Source of the DNA: an uncultured Bacteroidales bacterium
GTDB lineage: Bacteria > Bacteroidota > Bacteroidia > Bacteroidales > Muribaculaceae
Length of the DNA stretch: 46,810 nucleotides
NCBI GenBank assembly: GCA_902796035.1
Contig: CADBNR010000064.1
Coordinates: 1-46,810 of the forward strand
Direction: 5' to 3'
Numbering within the stretch: the stretch's first letter is position 1; every line of letters starts with the position of its first letter. Positions 1-9,355 of the stretch are shown in pieces. A program made the translations under genes and the position numbers. The notes below the pieces were generated by a model that saw only the letters and a program-made list of their open reading frames with translations, was not told where the DNA came from and searched no databases.

Positions 1-124
1 GTATTGTTTTCGATTCCTTTCACAAATATTTGCTATTTTACAACAATAATCATAGAGCCTTCCCATGGTTAAAAGTTACCTCAGTCTTGCATATCGTTAA
101 CATTTATTTTTAAACAAGCTCTTA

Positions 125-155
125 GAGCGCGTCCACTTATTTGGTGAACGCGCTC
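125..155 (-). terminator. hairpin downstream of recQ
   Basis: GAGCGCGT pairs with ACGCGCTC around a loop that contains a second CAC/GTG pairing. It lies 33 bases past the recQ stop codon and reads out on the minus strand into an AT-rich stretch with short T runs. It is probably the recQ terminator. The remaining 124 bases to the left edge hold no gene that I can support. Confidence 0.55.
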
Positions 156-187
156 CTGCGGCATTTCGTTGTGGTGTGCTAATTCGG

Positions 188-2383
188 TCAGTTGCCCATG
201 TCGGAGATGAACTTGACACGGGCCAGGCGGATGGTCTCCTCGTCGTAGTCCGCGCCGAGTTCCTGTATTGCCAGTTCGATATCGTCCTCTTCCAGTTCCA
301 TGAAGTAGCTGTTCAGATCCTCCTGCTGGTCGTCGTCAAGTATCTCGTCTATGAAGTATCGTATGTCTATCTTGGTGCCGGCCTCTACTATCGATTCCAG
401 TTCCGTCAGGAATTCGTCGAATTCCAGTCCGAGACTGTCGGCCAGCTCGTCCAGGTCTGCCTGACGGTCTATGGCCTGGATTATCTGTATCTTGGTGTTG
501 CTGCGTTTGGCCACGCTGCGCACCTGTATGTCGTCGGGGCGCTCTATGTCGTTCTCCTCCACATAACGCTTTATCACTTCCAGGAATGCCTTTCCATACT
601 TCATGGCCTTGCCGGTGCCGACGCCGGGGATGGCCTGCAGTTCCTTGTCGGTCAGCGGATAAGTGGTGGCCATGGCTTCCAGACTCTGGTCGCGGAACAC
701 CAGGTAAGGCTTTATCTTGTGCTTGCGGGCCACGTCCTTGTTCAGCCCCGACAGGATGGCATACAATTCCTGGTCGGAGGCGGAGCAGCCACGACCTTGC
801 GGAACGTCGTTGTCCACTTCCGAATAGTCTATATCCTCCACTATCTCGAACTTATCGGGATTCAGCATGAACTTATACGCCCGCCCGGTAAGCTTCAATA
901 TTCCGTAATTCTCCAGATCTCGTTCCAGATAACCTCCCACCACGGCCTGGCGTACCAGCGTGTTCACCAGTTTCTCGTCCATGTCGGCGAGGGCCCCGAA
1001 TTCTTCCAATTGATCGTGGCCGTTGCGTTTTATTTCGTCCGTGGCGCGTCCTATCAGCATGTTCACCACATATTCCGACTTGAAATGCTGCTCCACGGCC
1101 GATACTGTCTCCAGCACGGCCAGCAGGCCGTCGGTAGCTTCTATCTTCTTCTTCGGATGACGGCAGTTGTCGCATTGACCGCAATTATCCACATCATACT
1201 TTTCGCCGAAATAGTGCAGCAATATCTTGCGGCGGCACACTGACGATTCTGCATAGTTGGCTGTCTCCAACAGCAGTTGGTGCCCTATCTCCTGCTCCTG
1301 CACCGACTTGCTCTGCATCAGTTTGTCCAGCTTCTGCAGGTCCTTGCGGCTGTAGAATGTGATGCAGTTGCCCACGCCTCCGTCACGGCCCGCGCGACCC
1401 GTCTCCTGATAATAACCTTCCAGACTCTTCGGCATGTCGTAGTGTATCACGAAACGTACGTCGGGCTTGTCTATGCCCATGCCGAACGCTATGGTGGCCA
1501 CTATCACGTTGACGTCCTCGTTCAGGAACGCATCCTGGTTCTGCGCCCGTTGGTTGGTGTCCATGCCGGCATGATACGGCAGTGCCTTGATGCCGTTGAT
1601 ATTCAGCATCTCGGCGAATTCCTCCACCTTCTTGCGGCTCAGACAGTACACTATGCCGGACTCATCCGGATGCTGAAGGATGTATTTTATTATGTCTTTG
1701 TCTATGTCCTTGGTCTTGGGTCGTACCTCATAATACAGATTCTTGCGGTTGAAGCTCGACTTGAACACCCTGGCTTTCAGTATGCCCAGGTTCTTCTGTA
1801 TGTCATGCTGCACCTTTGGGGTGGCCGTGGCCGTAAGGGCTATGATGGGGAAGTGTCCTATCTCGTTGATCATCGGACGTATCTTCCTGTATTCAGGCCT
1901 GAAGTCATGGCCCCATTCCGAGATACAATGCGCCTCATCGACGGCAAAGAACGATATCCTTATGCTTTTCAGAAATTCCACGTTTTCCTCCTTGACCAGT
2001 GACTCGGGTGCCACATACAGCAGCTTGGTCTTGCCAGAGCGCACGTCCTCGCGCACCTGCTCGGCCGCGCTTTTCGACAGTGTGGAGTTAAGGAAATGCG
2101 CCACGCGCTCATGGTCCACATATCCGCGGATGGCGTCCACCTGATTCTTCATCAGGGCTATCAGCGGCGAAATCACTATGGCCGTGCCTTCCTGCATCAG
2201 CGCCGGAAGCTGATAGCACAGCGACTTACCGCCGCCCGTAGGCATCAGCACGAACACATCATGACCCGACACAAGGTTGTTGATCACATCGTACTGACCC
2301 TCCTTGAAGGCGTCGAATCCGAAGTAATATTTCAGCGTCTCGTATATCCTTGCCTTGTTGTCCTGCTGATTCTTGTTTCCCAT
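188..2383 (-). CDS. recQ: ATP-dependent DNA helicase RecQ
   Basis: This is a 3'-5' superfamily 2 DNA helicase acting in recombination and stalled-fork repair. The 731-residue product shows the helicase core with Walker A PTGGGKS and a DEAH box (VDEAHCISEWGHDFRP). The zinc-binding cysteines follow (CRRKILLHYFG, then CGQCDNC), then the RQC winged-helix region and an HRDC domain with the VFRDQSLEAMA motif. An acidic C-terminal extension follows. I chose the ATG at 2383 (MGNKNQQ) over an upstream in-frame ATG at 2431. The upstream 16 residues are not RecQ-like, and a promoter sits at 2479-2507. The gene is the last minus-strand unit at the left edge and follows the DUF3990 cassette but has its own promoter. 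Confidence 0.96.
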   Translation of the reverse strand: MGNKNQQDNKARIYETLKYYFGFDAFKEGQYDVINNLVSGHDVFVLMPTGGGKSLCYQLPALMQEGTAIVISPLIALMKNQVDAIRGYVDHERVAHFLNSTLSKSAAEQVREDVRSGKTKLLYVAPESLVKEENVEFLKSIRISFFAVDEAHCISEWGHDFRPEYRKIRPMINEIGHFPIIALTATATPKVQHDIQKNLGILKARVFKSSFNRKNLYYEVRPKTKDIDKDIIKYILQHPDESGIVYCLSRKKVEEFAEMLNINGIKALPYHAGMDTNQRAQNQDAFLNEDVNVIVATIAFGMGIDKPDVRFVIHYDMPKSLEGYYQETGRAGRDGGVGNCITFYSRKDLQKLDKLMQSKSVQEQEIGHQLLLETANYAESSVCRRKILLHYFGEKYDVDNCGQCDNCRHPKKKIEATDGLLAVLETVSAVEQHFKSEYVVNMLIGRATDEIKRNGHDQLEEFGALADMDEKLVNTLVRQAVVGGYLERDLENYGILKLTGRAYKFMLNPDKFEIVEDIDYSEVDNDVPQGRGCSASDQELYAILSGLNKDVARKHKIKPYLVFRDQSLEAMATTYPLTDKELQAIPGVGTGKAMKYGKAFLEVIKRYVEENDIERPDDIQVRSVAKRSNTKIQIIQAIDRQADLDELADSLGLEFDEFLTELESIVEAGTKIDIRYFIDEILDDDQQEDLNSYFMELEEDDIELAIQELGADYDEETIRLARVKFISDMGN

Positions 2384-2478
2384 GAGTAGAGTTTGAGCTT
2401 TGAGAAGTCTCGGAGCGTCACCCGATGCCATCCCTCGTTTGGAGAGATATCATATCCAATGTCTGACTGCTCCGATTA

Positions 2479-2507
2479 CAAATTTAATATTTTTTTCTCA
2501 ATCCGCA
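2479..2507 (-). promoter_or_regulatory. Bacteroidetes-type promoter for recQ
   Basis: Read on the minus strand there is TTTG, an 18-base spacer and TAAATTTG, matching the TTG / TAnnTTTG consensus of the Bacteroidetes primary sigma factor. It lies about 100 bases upstream of the recQ start. The -33 element overlaps the region just past the end of the small gene at 2518. Confidence 0.5.
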
Positions 2508-2517
2508 AACAAATGCT

Positions 2518-2736
2518 TCAATATTTACCGGTTTCTATTTCTGATTTTAGGAATTGAAAAATATAGACTGCTCCCTGATAATATAGACCGCATTCCGGAT
2601 CATTGAGCTTGGAGAATGTTTCAGAGGCATATAATTCATCCAAAGCACGTCGTATATCCCATCCATATTCCTCAATCAACATATTAGTCAGCTCTGAAGC
2701 AAGGCATTCTATTTGAAATTGTATATCGTTACTCAT
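2518..2736 (-). CDS. small protein of the DUF3990 cassette
   Basis: This 72-residue acidic protein is third in a translationally coupled cassette. Its ATG overlaps the TGA of the DUF3990 gene in an ATGA junction. The sequence has a helical N-terminal half and a C-terminal segment with ETFSKLND and GLYYQGAVYIFQFL. I do not assign it firmly to a named family. It resembles the small proteins that often accompany DUF3990 and may be a diverged DUF3791-type relative. It has no signal peptide or membrane segment, so it should be cytosolic. By position and size it is a candidate antitoxin or accessory partner of the ADP-ribosyltransferase-like protein (inference). Its base composition is clearly more AT-rich than recQ and clpX on either side. 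Confidence 0.85.
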   Translation of the reverse strand: MSNDIQFQIECLASELTNMLIEEYGWDIRRALDELYASETFSKLNDPECGLYYQGAVYIFQFLKSEIETGKY

Positions 2737-3221
2737 AATTCGATGCGGTTTAAAAGTTCTATTGCCCGTGGAGTGCCGAAGAAATACTGAATGGCATGAT
2801 CTCCTTTGAATTTAAATTCTTCGACAAGCGTAGCCGCAGAAAGATAACCCATTGTAAAACGCCGAATTTGAACACCAACCGTGTCGTCAGCAATCGGTCC
2901 GATTACAATATCATACGGATGCACGGGAACATCGGAATTATTCTTACGGTTCATCACCACAAATTCCGCCCATTCTTCTGAATATCCTTCAAAGATCTTG
3001 ATTCGGAGTCCCAATTCAATGGCCTTACTCTCATCAAATTCAAAATATGTCAAAGTCGGTTTTCCTTCGTTCCTAAATCGAGTAGTACGTTTTGCCATAG
3101 CCATAGCCTGATCTGGATTAGCATTGAGGTAAAAGCCTTGTCCAAAATCTTTTCCCCGTTTGCTTCGTCCCAAATCAATTTGCTCGATTGCAATATTGGA
3201 GCCGTGATATAGCAGAATCAT
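2733..3221 (-). CDS. DUF3990 protein, ADP-ribosyltransferase-like putative toxin
   Basis: The 162-residue product begins MILLYHGSN, with a histidine in YHGS, followed by DFGQGFYLNANPDQA. This matches the DUF3990 family, which is related to the ADP-ribosyltransferase fold with an H-Y-E type active site. A candidate third residue is in SEEWAEFVVMNR (around residue 81). It would transfer ADP-ribose from NAD+ to a cellular target, but the target is unknown and activity is inferred from the fold. I start at 3221 because that ATG overlaps the upstream TGA as ATGA and has an unusually strong ribosome site six bases before it. The gene sits between two small genes with 4-base overlaps at both ends. 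The cassette is AT-rich compared with its neighbours, which suggests horizontal acquisition. Confidence 0.85.
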   Translation of the reverse strand: MILLYHGSNIAIEQIDLGRSKRGKDFGQGFYLNANPDQAMAMAKRTTRFRNEGKPTLTYFEFDESKAIELGLRIKIFEGYSEEWAEFVVMNRKNNSDVPVHPYDIVIGPIADDTVGVQIRRFTMGYLSAATLVEEFKFKGDHAIQYFFGTPRAIELLNRIEL

Positions 3222-3442
3222 ATTTTTCCTCCTTCCCGATTGCAAATCACTTTCAGGTCCGATATCGCATCATCAATTGACAGGGTGTGTTCCGCACCAT
3301 AGCAATCAAGAAGGAAATCTATGCCGGAGTAACGGCGTAAATACGCGTATGACTGCGCATTAGACAGTTTATGTCGTTGAGCAAAGGCCCCGACGCAAGC
3401 CACCACATATTCTATCCGATCAAATAAATCTTTTTTTGTCAT
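3218..3442 (-). CDS. DUF3791 protein, putative antitoxin partner
   Basis: This 74-residue protein (MTKKDLFDRIEYVV) matches the DUF3791 pattern. It has a helical N-terminus (AFAQRHKLSNAQSYAYL), then IDFLLDCYGAEHTLSIDDAI, where the HT and DD residues recall the family's LHT-DD signature. DUF3791 genes are commonly found beside DUF3990 genes. The start at 3442 is preferred over an in-frame ATG at 3508, because the promoter -7 box at 3484-3491 would place that longer start upstream of transcription initiation. It is the first gene of the cassette, and its TGA overlaps the DUF3990 ATG. Being translated first fits an antitoxin or immunity role, but no biochemical role is established from sequence. 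Confidence 0.85.
   Translation of the reverse strand: MTKKDLFDRIEYVVACVGAFAQRHKLSNAQSYAYLRRYSGIDFLLDCYGAEHTLSIDDAISDLKVICNREGGKI
3228..3236 (-). promoter_or_regulatory. strong Shine-Dalgarno site for the DUF3990 gene
   Basis: The minus strand reads GGAAGGAGG six bases before the DUF3990 ATG. It lies inside the 3' end of the DUF3791 gene. Most genes in this window have no recognisable Shine-Dalgarno, so the site stands out and supports the start at 3221. Confidence 0.7.
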
Positions 3443-3483
3443 TTTATTACTTTGTTTCAAGTCCTTCAAACGGTTGGCATCTG

Positions 3484-3513
3484 CAAATATACTCAATAAT
3501 AACAACATTACAA
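3484..3513 (-). promoter_or_regulatory. promoter of the DUF3791-DUF3990 cassette
   Basis: On the minus strand there is TTG, a 19-base spacer and TATATTTG. This is a near-ideal Bacteroidetes promoter. Transcription would start near 3478, about 35 bases before the 3442 ATG. Confidence 0.65.
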
Positions 3514-3543
3514 TAAAATCCTATAATAATTGGGGCTTCGCTC

Positions 3544-3564
3544 CTTAAAAATATACTTTTTAAG
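3544..3564. repeat. perfect inverted repeat upstream of the cassette promoter
   Basis: CTTAAAAA and TTTTTAAG form a perfect 8-bp stem with a 5-base loop, about 30 bases upstream of the -33 element of the toxin-antitoxin-like cassette. It could be an operator for autoregulation or an AT-rich hairpin with no role. The rest of 3565-3673 is AT-rich and holds no gene that I can see. Confidence 0.35.
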
Positions 3565-3673
3565 CAACGATGCCTCAGTCATGCCTTATCGTAATTAGTT
3601 CTTGATATAACCTACTTGATTTATTTCATTTAGCAAATCAAAATCCAATTAAAATATAATCACACTTTACTTA

Positions 3674-3718
3674 GAAAAAAAGGGAAAGAATCGCACAGAA
3701 TTAGCGGATTCCTTCCCC
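3674..3718 (-). terminator. intrinsic terminator of clpX
   Basis: Read on the minus strand, GGGGAAGGAATCCGC pairs with GCGATTCTTTCCC across a 9-base loop, with one mismatch and one bulged C, and is followed at once by seven Ts. It lies about 50 bases after the clpX stop codon. Confidence 0.85.
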
Positions 3719-3764
3719 AATATAATTTTTGCTACTGTACCTTGCTTGTATAAGCAAATAGGGC

Positions 3765-5021
<1,257 letters not shown>

Positions 5022-5026
5022 TCCTT

Positions 5027-5725
5027 TTACTTCTTCGACGGATTAACCAATACCTTGTCGATCATGCCATATTCCTGAGCCTCCTTGGCTATCATCCAGT
5101 AGTCGCGGTCGGAATCGGCCTCTACCTTGGCGAAGGGCTGACCGGAGTGGTCGGAGATGATGCGGTACAGTTCCTCCTTCAGCTTGAGAATCTCGCGCGC
5201 CGTGATCTCGATGTCCGATGCCTGTCCCTGGATTCCGCCCATGGGCTGGTGAATCATCACGCGGCTGTGAGGCAGCGCGTAACGCTTACCTTTCTCTCCG
5301 GCCACGAGCAGTACGGCGGCCATCGACGCGGCCATACCCGTACAGATGGTTGACACGTCGGAGTTGATGTACTGCATGGTGTCGTATATGCCCAGTCCGG
5401 CATATACCGATCCGCCGGGGCTGTTGATGTACAGGCTGATGTCCTTGTCTGGATCCACCGAGTCAAGATACAGCAGCTGCGCCTGGATTATGTTGGCGCT
5501 CTGGTCCGACACCTGCGTGCCAAGGAATATGATGCGGTCCATCATCAGACGCGAGAATACGTCCATCTGCGTCACGTTCAGCTGACGCTCCTCCAGGATG
5601 TACGGATTCATGTAGTCGGCCATCGGGCTTTTGACGCCCGCGCCGGACTTGCGCATGTAGGAGTCTATGGTGTTGCCGCTCATGCCGAGATGGTTCACGG
5701 CATAGTTTCTAAAATCATTCTGCAT
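5027..5725 (-). CDS. clpP: ATP-dependent Clp protease proteolytic subunit ClpP
   Basis: ClpP is the serine peptidase that forms the degradation chamber with ClpX. The 232-residue product carries the triad S134 (GMAASMAA), H159 (MIHQPMGG) and D208 (DRDYWM), as well as the oxyanion-loop [11 protein letters not shown]. The N-terminus is about 30 residues longer than in E. coli ClpP, and such propeptides are normally removed by self-processing. The gene lies 183 bases downstream of tig and 5 bases before clpX, giving the conserved tig-clpP-clpX order. I see no clear promoter box directly upstream. Confidence 0.97.
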   Translation of the reverse strand: MQNDFRNYAVNHLGMSGNTIDSYMRKSGAGVKSPMADYMNPYILEERQLNVTQMDVFSRLMMDRIIFLGTQVSDQSANIIQAQLLYLDSVDPDKDISLYINSPGGSVYAGLGIYDTMQYINSDVSTICTGMAASMAAVLLVAGEKGKRYALPHSRVMIHQPMGGIQGQASDIEITAREILKLKEELYRIISDHSGQPFAKVEADSDRDYWMIAKEAQEYGMIDKVLVNPSKK

Positions 5726-5797
5726 AGTCTGTTCCTTTCTTATTCAACGGACGGCGTCTGCACCGCCATCCATTCGGTATGGTTATACTAAGACGTC

Positions 5798-5823
5798 GCG
5801 GGAACCGGCGACCCGGCTCCCGC
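5798..5823. terminator. GC-rich hairpin between tig and clpP
   Basis: GCGGGAACCGG and CCGGCTCCCGC form an 11-bp stem with one mismatch and a short loop. It has no T run on either strand, so it may be a weak or attenuating terminator after tig, or an RNA-stabilising stem before clpP. The rest of the 183-base gap shows nothing clear. Confidence 0.4.
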
Positions 5824-5908
5824 GCAGTCCTGGTATCTATAACAAATTACGCGCCAATATTCTCAAATACTCAAATCTGACCTGACGCAATTTGTTAGAG
5901 TTCTTTGA

Positions 5909-7282
5909 TTACTCGGCTCCTTCTTCCTCCTGCTCGTCCTTGAACAAGGCGTTGAACTCCTCGGGAGTCACTTCCTTCTCGTCAACGGTCACGGCCTCGC
6001 GGAGTCCGGTGAAGAACTTCATGTCAACCGTGTTCTGACGGATACGGTCTATGGCCTTATTGTCCTTCAGGATGTCGTCGGCAAAGCGGTCGATGGCCTC
6101 CTCCGGAGGATTGGCCATGCCGTACTGTGCGAACTGCTGGCGTGCCATCATCTTGGCGGTCTGCTTCACATCCTCCTCGTTTATCTCGATGCCCATCTGG
6201 GTCATCAGCGTGTCCTTGGCCAGATCCCACAGCAGCGAGCCCTTCGAGCTTTCGTACACCTCGTCTACGTTGCTCTCGTTGATGTCCTTGTTGTTGATGA
6301 TCAGGTATTCCTTCAGTATGTCGTCGGGCAGCTTGGAGTCCTTCACCTTGTCCATGATCACGTTGCGGGCGTCGATGGTGAAGCGGAAGTTCTCCTCGCC
6401 CGACAGGCTGTTCTCAATCATGGCCTTCACGGCGGCGCGGTAGCTTGCCTCGTCCTTCACCGTACCGTCGGCACCGAACACTTCCTTGTAGTATTCCTCG
6501 CCGAGTTCAGCAGGCTTCAGCACGATGATCTCCTTGATTTCCATCTCGAAGTCACCCTTGTAGTTCTCCACGTCCTTCTTGTCGATGTTCAGCATCGACG
6601 ACATCTCGCTGGGATTGCCGTCGCATGTGGCCCAGGGATTGAACACCACCTTGTCGCCTACATGCTTGCCCATGAACAGGTCGGCCTGTGCGCGGTCCTT
6701 GAAGTACTGGGGAGCCACGATACCGTTCTCGATAACCAGTCCGCCCTCGTCGTTGCCGTCGGCGTCAAGCTCGCGGATCACGCCCTTCACCAGTGCGGTC
6801 TCGTCTACGGTCTCGCCAGGCTCCTGCTTGCCGAAACGACGGCGAAGCTGCTTGTCCTGCTCGTCGATCATCTCGTCCGAGATCTTGATCTTGTAGTAGG
6901 GTATGTGCATTTCCTTGTCGGCCTTGATGTCCATGACGGGTGCCAAGCCCACGTTGAACTTCAGGGTGAAGTCGGTCTCGTTAGGATTCAGGTCATTCTC
7001 CTTGAAGGGAATGGGCTGGCCCAGCACTGCCAGGTGATTGTCCTCTATATATTTGTACAGCTCCTGGCCCACCAGTCTGCTGACTACATCGTATTTCACG
7101 CTCTTGCCGTATTTCTTCTCAAGCACTCCTGCGGGAACATGACCGGCGCGGAACCCGGGCTCGGCATGTGTCTTGCCGATGTTCTTAAGTTCCTTCTTTA
7201 CTGTGTCGGCATAGTCTGCCTGTCCGACGGTCACGGTTATAATGCCGTGAACATCATCGACCTTTTGGAATTCTACGTTCAT
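5909..7282 (-). CDS. tig: trigger factor (ribosome-associated chaperone)
   Basis: Trigger factor binds nascent chains at the ribosome exit tunnel. The 457-residue protein starts MNVEFQKVDDVHGIITVTV. It has the ribosome-binding signature GFRAGHVPAGVLEKKYG, where the usual FRxGKxP is FRAGHVP. A middle PPIase-like region and a long helical C-terminal domain rich in acidic residues follow. The start at 7282 is preferred over an in-frame ATG at 7336, because family members begin at this MNV position and the promoter box lies at 7347-7354. The gene heads the tig-clpP-clpX cluster. Confidence 0.95.
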   Translation of the reverse strand: MNVEFQKVDDVHGIITVTVGQADYADTVKKELKNIGKTHAEPGFRAGHVPAGVLEKKYGKSVKYDVVSRLVGQELYKYIEDNHLAVLGQPIPFKENDLNPNETDFTLKFNVGLAPVMDIKADKEMHIPYYKIKISDEMIDEQDKQLRRRFGKQEPGETVDETALVKGVIRELDADGNDEGGLVIENGIVAPQYFKDRAQADLFMGKHVGDKVVFNPWATCDGNPSEMSSMLNIDKKDVENYKGDFEMEIKEIIVLKPAELGEEYYKEVFGADGTVKDEASYRAAVKAMIENSLSGEENFRFTIDARNVIMDKVKDSKLPDDILKEYLIINNKDINESNVDEVYESSKGSLLWDLAKDTLMTQMGIEINEEDVKQTAKMMARQQFAQYGMANPPEEAIDRFADDILKDNKAIDRIRQNTVDMKFFTGLREAVTVDEKEVTPEEFNALFKDEQEEEGAE

Positions 7283-7346
7283 TATATTATATCTGTTTTT
7301 ATAATTTTCCACAATACTATTATGGCTATGCGCCACTATCAGCCCG

Positions 7347-7354
7347 CAAAATTA
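7347..7354 (-). promoter_or_regulatory. -7 box of the tig promoter
   Basis: The minus strand reads TAATTTTG, a full match to TAnnTTTG, about 65 bases before the tig ATG. I find no convincing TTG at the expected -33 distance. Confidence 0.45.
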
Positions 7355-7420
7355 ACAAATTTTTCTGAATTATGTTGAGATACCTCTCAATAAAATATGT
7401 TAATCGCCTAATTACGGCCC

Positions 7421-7443
7421 GTGAGCGGATTTGCTCCGCTCAC
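7421..7443 (-). terminator. hairpin after the M18 aminopeptidase gene
   Basis: GTGAGCGGA and TCCGCTCAC form a perfect 9-bp stem with a 5-base loop. It starts one base past the aminopeptidase stop codon on the minus strand. No T run follows, so termination strength is uncertain. Confidence 0.6.
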
Positions 7444-7444
7444 T

Positions 7445-8761
7445 TTATCTGAAGAATAGGCGCATGGCCTTCACCATAGCTAACTGGTCATCGACGCTGG
7501 CCGTTTCGGCGGCGGAGTGCATGGCCCAGATGGCGTTACCCACGTCCACGCCCTCGATGTCGAATTGCGACGTGGCGATATTGCCGAGTGTCGAGCCGCC
7601 GGCCGAATCGCTGTGGTTCACGAAGTACTGGGCCTTTACCCCGGCTTCGCGGCACAGCTCATTGAACACGGCGGCGCCTCGGCTGTCGCTCATATACTTG
7701 CAGTTGGCGTTTATCTTTATCACCGGCCCCCCGCCCATCACGGCGTGGTTTGTCGGGTCGTATTTGCCGTCGTAGTTGGGATGCCATGCGTGTGCGTCGT
7801 CGGCCGAGATCATGAAGCTGGAGGCGATGGCGCGGTAATAATCCTCGCGGTTGCCGCTCAGCTGAAGGCAGATGCGCTCCAGTATGTTGCGCAGCACGGG
7901 CGAAGCGGCTCCCTGCTTTGTACCTGAGCCGGTCTCCTCGTTGTCGAACACGGCCAGCACGCGCGTGGCTGCTGTCACGGTTTCGTGCTCGTCCAGCATG
8001 GCCTGCAGCCCGGCGTAAGCCATCGACAGGTCGTCGATGCGTCCCGACTGGAAAAACTGTCCGTTCACGCCGATAATGCGGGCCTTATCCACAGGATAGA
8101 GACACAGTTCGTAATCCACAATATCCTCGGGCTGTATGCCTAACTCGCGCGCCACCATGACGCGCACCAGTCCTCCGCGGCTCTTATGCTCGGCTATTTC
8201 TTCGTCACTGAAGTACCCCAGCACCGGCAGCATGTCCTTCTGTACGGACAGCGGGTTACCCTCGTTTACGGCACGGTTGAAGTGTATGGCCAAATGCGGA
8301 ATGGTGCATACCGGGTCGTGAAGATCCACCACATATTCGCGGGGATGCTCCCAGTCGTTGCCGCGCACGGCCACACGGCCGGCTATCGACAGCGGACGGT
8401 CGAACCATGTATAGAGTATGCCGCCACCATATTTCTCCACGTTCAGTTTCACTATGCCGCCGTCGCCGTATATCTCGGCATTGGGCTTGATCTTGAAGCA
8501 GGGCGAATCACTGTGGGCCGAGATGATACGGAAGCCATTCTCCGCCACGTCTCCATCACCGATGATGAATGCGAACAGCGCGCTGCCGTTCTTGGTCATA
8601 TAATACCGGCCGCCGCGTTCCAGTTGCCACGCATCGCGCTCGTCAAGGCGCTTGAAGCCGGCGGTGTCCAGCTCCTCGCGCATATTGCGCACCGCCGTGA
8701 AATTACACGTGGACTTATCCATCCACTCCAACAACCTCCCCATTACATATTCCGTAGCCAT
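7445..8761 (-). CDS. M18 family aminopeptidase
   Basis: This is a metal-dependent cytosolic aminopeptidase of family M18, which prefers N-terminal acidic residues in characterised members. The 438-residue product has the expected zinc and catalytic segments: SAHSDSPCFKIKP, FDNEETGSGTKQGA, ISADDAHAWHPN and VNHSDSAGGSTLGN. The last is the late histidine-containing motif near the C-terminus. The length matches the bacterial M18 family (about 430). It is transcribed alone between a hairpin and the DUF5063 gene. Substrate specificity cannot be read from the sequence, so no symbol is given. Confidence 0.94.
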   Translation of the reverse strand: MATEYVMGRLLEWMDKSTCNFTAVRNMREELDTAGFKRLDERDAWQLERGGRYYMTKNGSALFAFIIGDGDVAENGFRIISAHSDSPCFKIKPNAEIYGDGGIVKLNVEKYGGGILYTWFDRPLSIAGRVAVRGNDWEHPREYVVDLHDPVCTIPHLAIHFNRAVNEGNPLSVQKDMLPVLGYFSDEEIAEHKSRGGLVRVMVARELGIQPEDIVDYELCLYPVDKARIIGVNGQFFQSGRIDDLSMAYAGLQAMLDEHETVTAATRVLAVFDNEETGSGTKQGAASPVLRNILERICLQLSGNREDYYRAIASSFMISADDAHAWHPNYDGKYDPTNHAVMGGGPVIKINANCKYMSDSRGAAVFNELCREAGVKAQYFVNHSDSAGGSTLGNIATSQFDIEGVDVGNAIWAMHSAAETASVDDQLAMVKAMRLFFR

Positions 8762-8814
8762 TTTTTCTACTTTACTTGTCCGTTTTTGCCTTTACCAGGC
8801 TGGTTAGTTCGGGC

Positions 8815-8833
8815 CCGGAGCTTCCAGCTCCGG
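8815..8833. terminator. hairpin after the DUF5063 gene
   Basis: CCGGAGCT and AGCTCCGG form a perfect 8-bp stem with a 3-base loop, 10 bases past the DUF5063 stop. It lacks a T run on the minus strand. It probably marks the end of the yicC-gmk-nadD-DUF5063 operon. Confidence 0.5.
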
Positions 8834-8842
8834 CTCCCTCTA

Positions 8843-9355
8843 TTATTGATTGAACCGCAGATGGTTCAGCGCCCGCAGCACGTTGCACAGCGTCTGGCTC
8901 CAGTACGAAGCGAAATTCTCGCGGCATTCCACATACGCGCCGGCCAGCTCCTGTCCGTCCGTTTCCTTTACTACCATTATAAAATTATACAGCGCCTGGA
9001 ATATGTCGGCCAGGCTTTCGGCTATCGACGCTGCGATAGGCGTGTCGCTGTATTTCATGTCTTCCTCAAAGGTTTCGAGAAACACGTCGTCCGGTCCCAG
9101 AAGCGTCTCGACATTGCGGCGTATGGTGTCATACCATTGCTCGTCGACATACGTCTGGTAATAGCCATAGTCCAGAACTCCCACATCCTCCGGACTCAGA
9201 CCGGCGAACTCGCCGTATATCTGCGGCAGCAGTTCGGTCATCCTAATCACAAACTCGTCCTTCTCCATCTCGCGCGCGTTCTCCACCGCCTCGCAGTATT
9301 GCGACGCGTACGCAGTGATATTGAGCATCTTCCGGTTCAGTGCGCTTTCATCCAT
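8843..9355 (-). CDS. DUF5063 family protein
   Basis: This is a 170-residue acidic, mostly helical protein with no signal peptide or membrane segment. It matches the DUF5063 type found in Bacteroidetes: an N-terminal helix pair (ITAYASQYCEAVENA), a middle LLPQIYGEF segment, DYGYYQTYVDEQWYDT, and a C-terminal NFASYWSQTLCNVLRALNHL. No catalytic motif is visible and the function is unknown. Its ATG shares one base with the nadD stop codon (TAATG), so it is translationally coupled to nadD and is the last gene of the yicC-gmk-nadD operon. Confidence 0.85.
   Translation of the reverse strand: MDESALNRKMLNITAYASQYCEAVENAREMEKDEFVIRMTELLPQIYGEFAGLSPEDVGVLDYGYYQTYVDEQWYDTIRRNVETLLGPDDVFLETFEEDMKYSDTPIAASIAESLADIFQALYNFIMVVKETDGQELAGAYVECRENFASYWSQTLCNVLRALNHLRFNQ

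Noticed and set aside
2518-3513. The DUF3990 cassette as a prophage remnant
   Set aside because: No integrase, structural phage gene, tRNA target or attachment-site duplication is visible around it.
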